A stretch of DNA of 64,000 nt. Source: Candidatus Deferrimicrobiaceae bacterium (GTDB taxonomy: Bacteria; Desulfobacterota; Deferrimicrobia; Deferrimicrobiales; Deferrimicrobiaceae). A model generated the notes under the pieces. The model was given only the letters and a program-made list of their open reading frames with translations. It searched no databases and was not told where the DNA came from. This document shows, piece by piece, positions 63,920-64,000 of this stretch (its first letter is position 1; the number at the start of each line of letters is the position of its first letter). Position numbers and translations under genes: made by a program. Location of the stretch: positions 62,001-126,000 of the forward strand of contig DASXVV010000014.1 in NCBI GenBank assembly GCA_036504035.1, given 5' to 3'.

Positions 63920-64000
63920 ATGGTGTTCCTGCTGGTTCTTCTGACGATCGTGGTCGTGATTTGCGTTCAGCAACTGGCCCGCGTGATCGAGCAGCATCGT
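63920..64000 (+). CDS. Small membrane protein, 3' end cut by window
   Basis: From ATG 63920 (AGGAGAAGGAGG site) the 27 visible codons encode a hydrophobic helix (VFLLVLLTIVVVICVQQL) followed by ARVIEQHR, open to the window edge. It lies 52 bases after the GcvH-like gene and probably belongs to its operon. The rest is unseen. Confidence 0.6.
   Translation, partial: MVFLLVLLTIVVVICVQQLARVIEQHR

Overview
The window reads as a chromosomal piece of a G+C-rich (about two thirds by eye) deltaproteobacterium of the Desulfuromonadota/Geobacter type. Reasons: the block pilM-N-O-P-Q followed by aroC-aroK-aroB, aroQ, an M24 peptidase, efp, accB and accC is an order I associate with Geobacter relatives; a PilR-type sigma-54 activator sits directly before pilA; there is a small tetrahaem c-type cytochrome; and many tightly overlapping genes start at GTG or TTG. 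Nearly all genes are on the + strand. The exceptions are ilvBN, uup, a HEAT-repeat protein, one orphan gene and a tRNA-Leu.

Layout. 1-7416: isoprenoid and nucleic-acid housekeeping genes (dxs, tlyA, a LysM protein, dprA, topA). 7416-18401: pilR, a sigma-54 promoter, pilA, then an unbroken chain of surface-polysaccharide genes (O-antigen-ligase-like, TPR, ABC exporter pair, WecA/MraY-like transferase, FAD enzyme, GT4 transferase) ending in the prepilin peptidase pilD. 18449-23958: a sigma-70-like promoter, a small HTH regulator and pilMNOPQ, closed by a strong terminator. 23978-33196: shikimate genes (aroC, aroK, an aroB-TPR fusion, aroQ) mixed with a roadblock-type protein, then a peptidase, EF-P, biotin carboxyl carrier and biotin carboxylase, and a TPR protein. 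33270-40497: tRNA-Gly(CCC), a TamB-like protein and an Omp85 protein, which together form an outer-membrane assembly pair. 40553-43125: two diguanylate cyclases and a histidine kinase.

43138-50871 holds an orphan minus-strand gene, a Dabb protein, ilvBN on the minus strand behind a valine-rich leader peptide and attenuator, a divergent zinc-type dehydrogenase, uup, a tetrahaem cytochrome and a HEAT protein. 50900-52600 is the only clearly accessory stretch: a YefM-like antitoxin whose RelE-type toxin carries a stop at codon 3, repeated palindromes, a collapsed tyrosine integrase and duplicated pieces of the adjacent tRNA-Leu. 52760-64000 returns to housekeeping: RNase R, an ArnT-like glycosyltransferase, a response regulator with valS, nadC, a SurA-like protein and queD, then a GcvH-like protein without the lipoyl lysine between two tiny membrane-peptide genes, the last running off the window.

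The main functional theme is cell-surface extension: pilus subunit, its sigma-54 control, its assembly machinery and peptidase, and an exporter-linked polysaccharide pathway fused physically to the pilin gene. The most specific new observation is the ilvBN attenuator, a 33-residue Val-rich leader peptide followed by a terminator that can re-pair with the leader. No complete prophage, CRISPR array, rRNA or intact transposon was seen.
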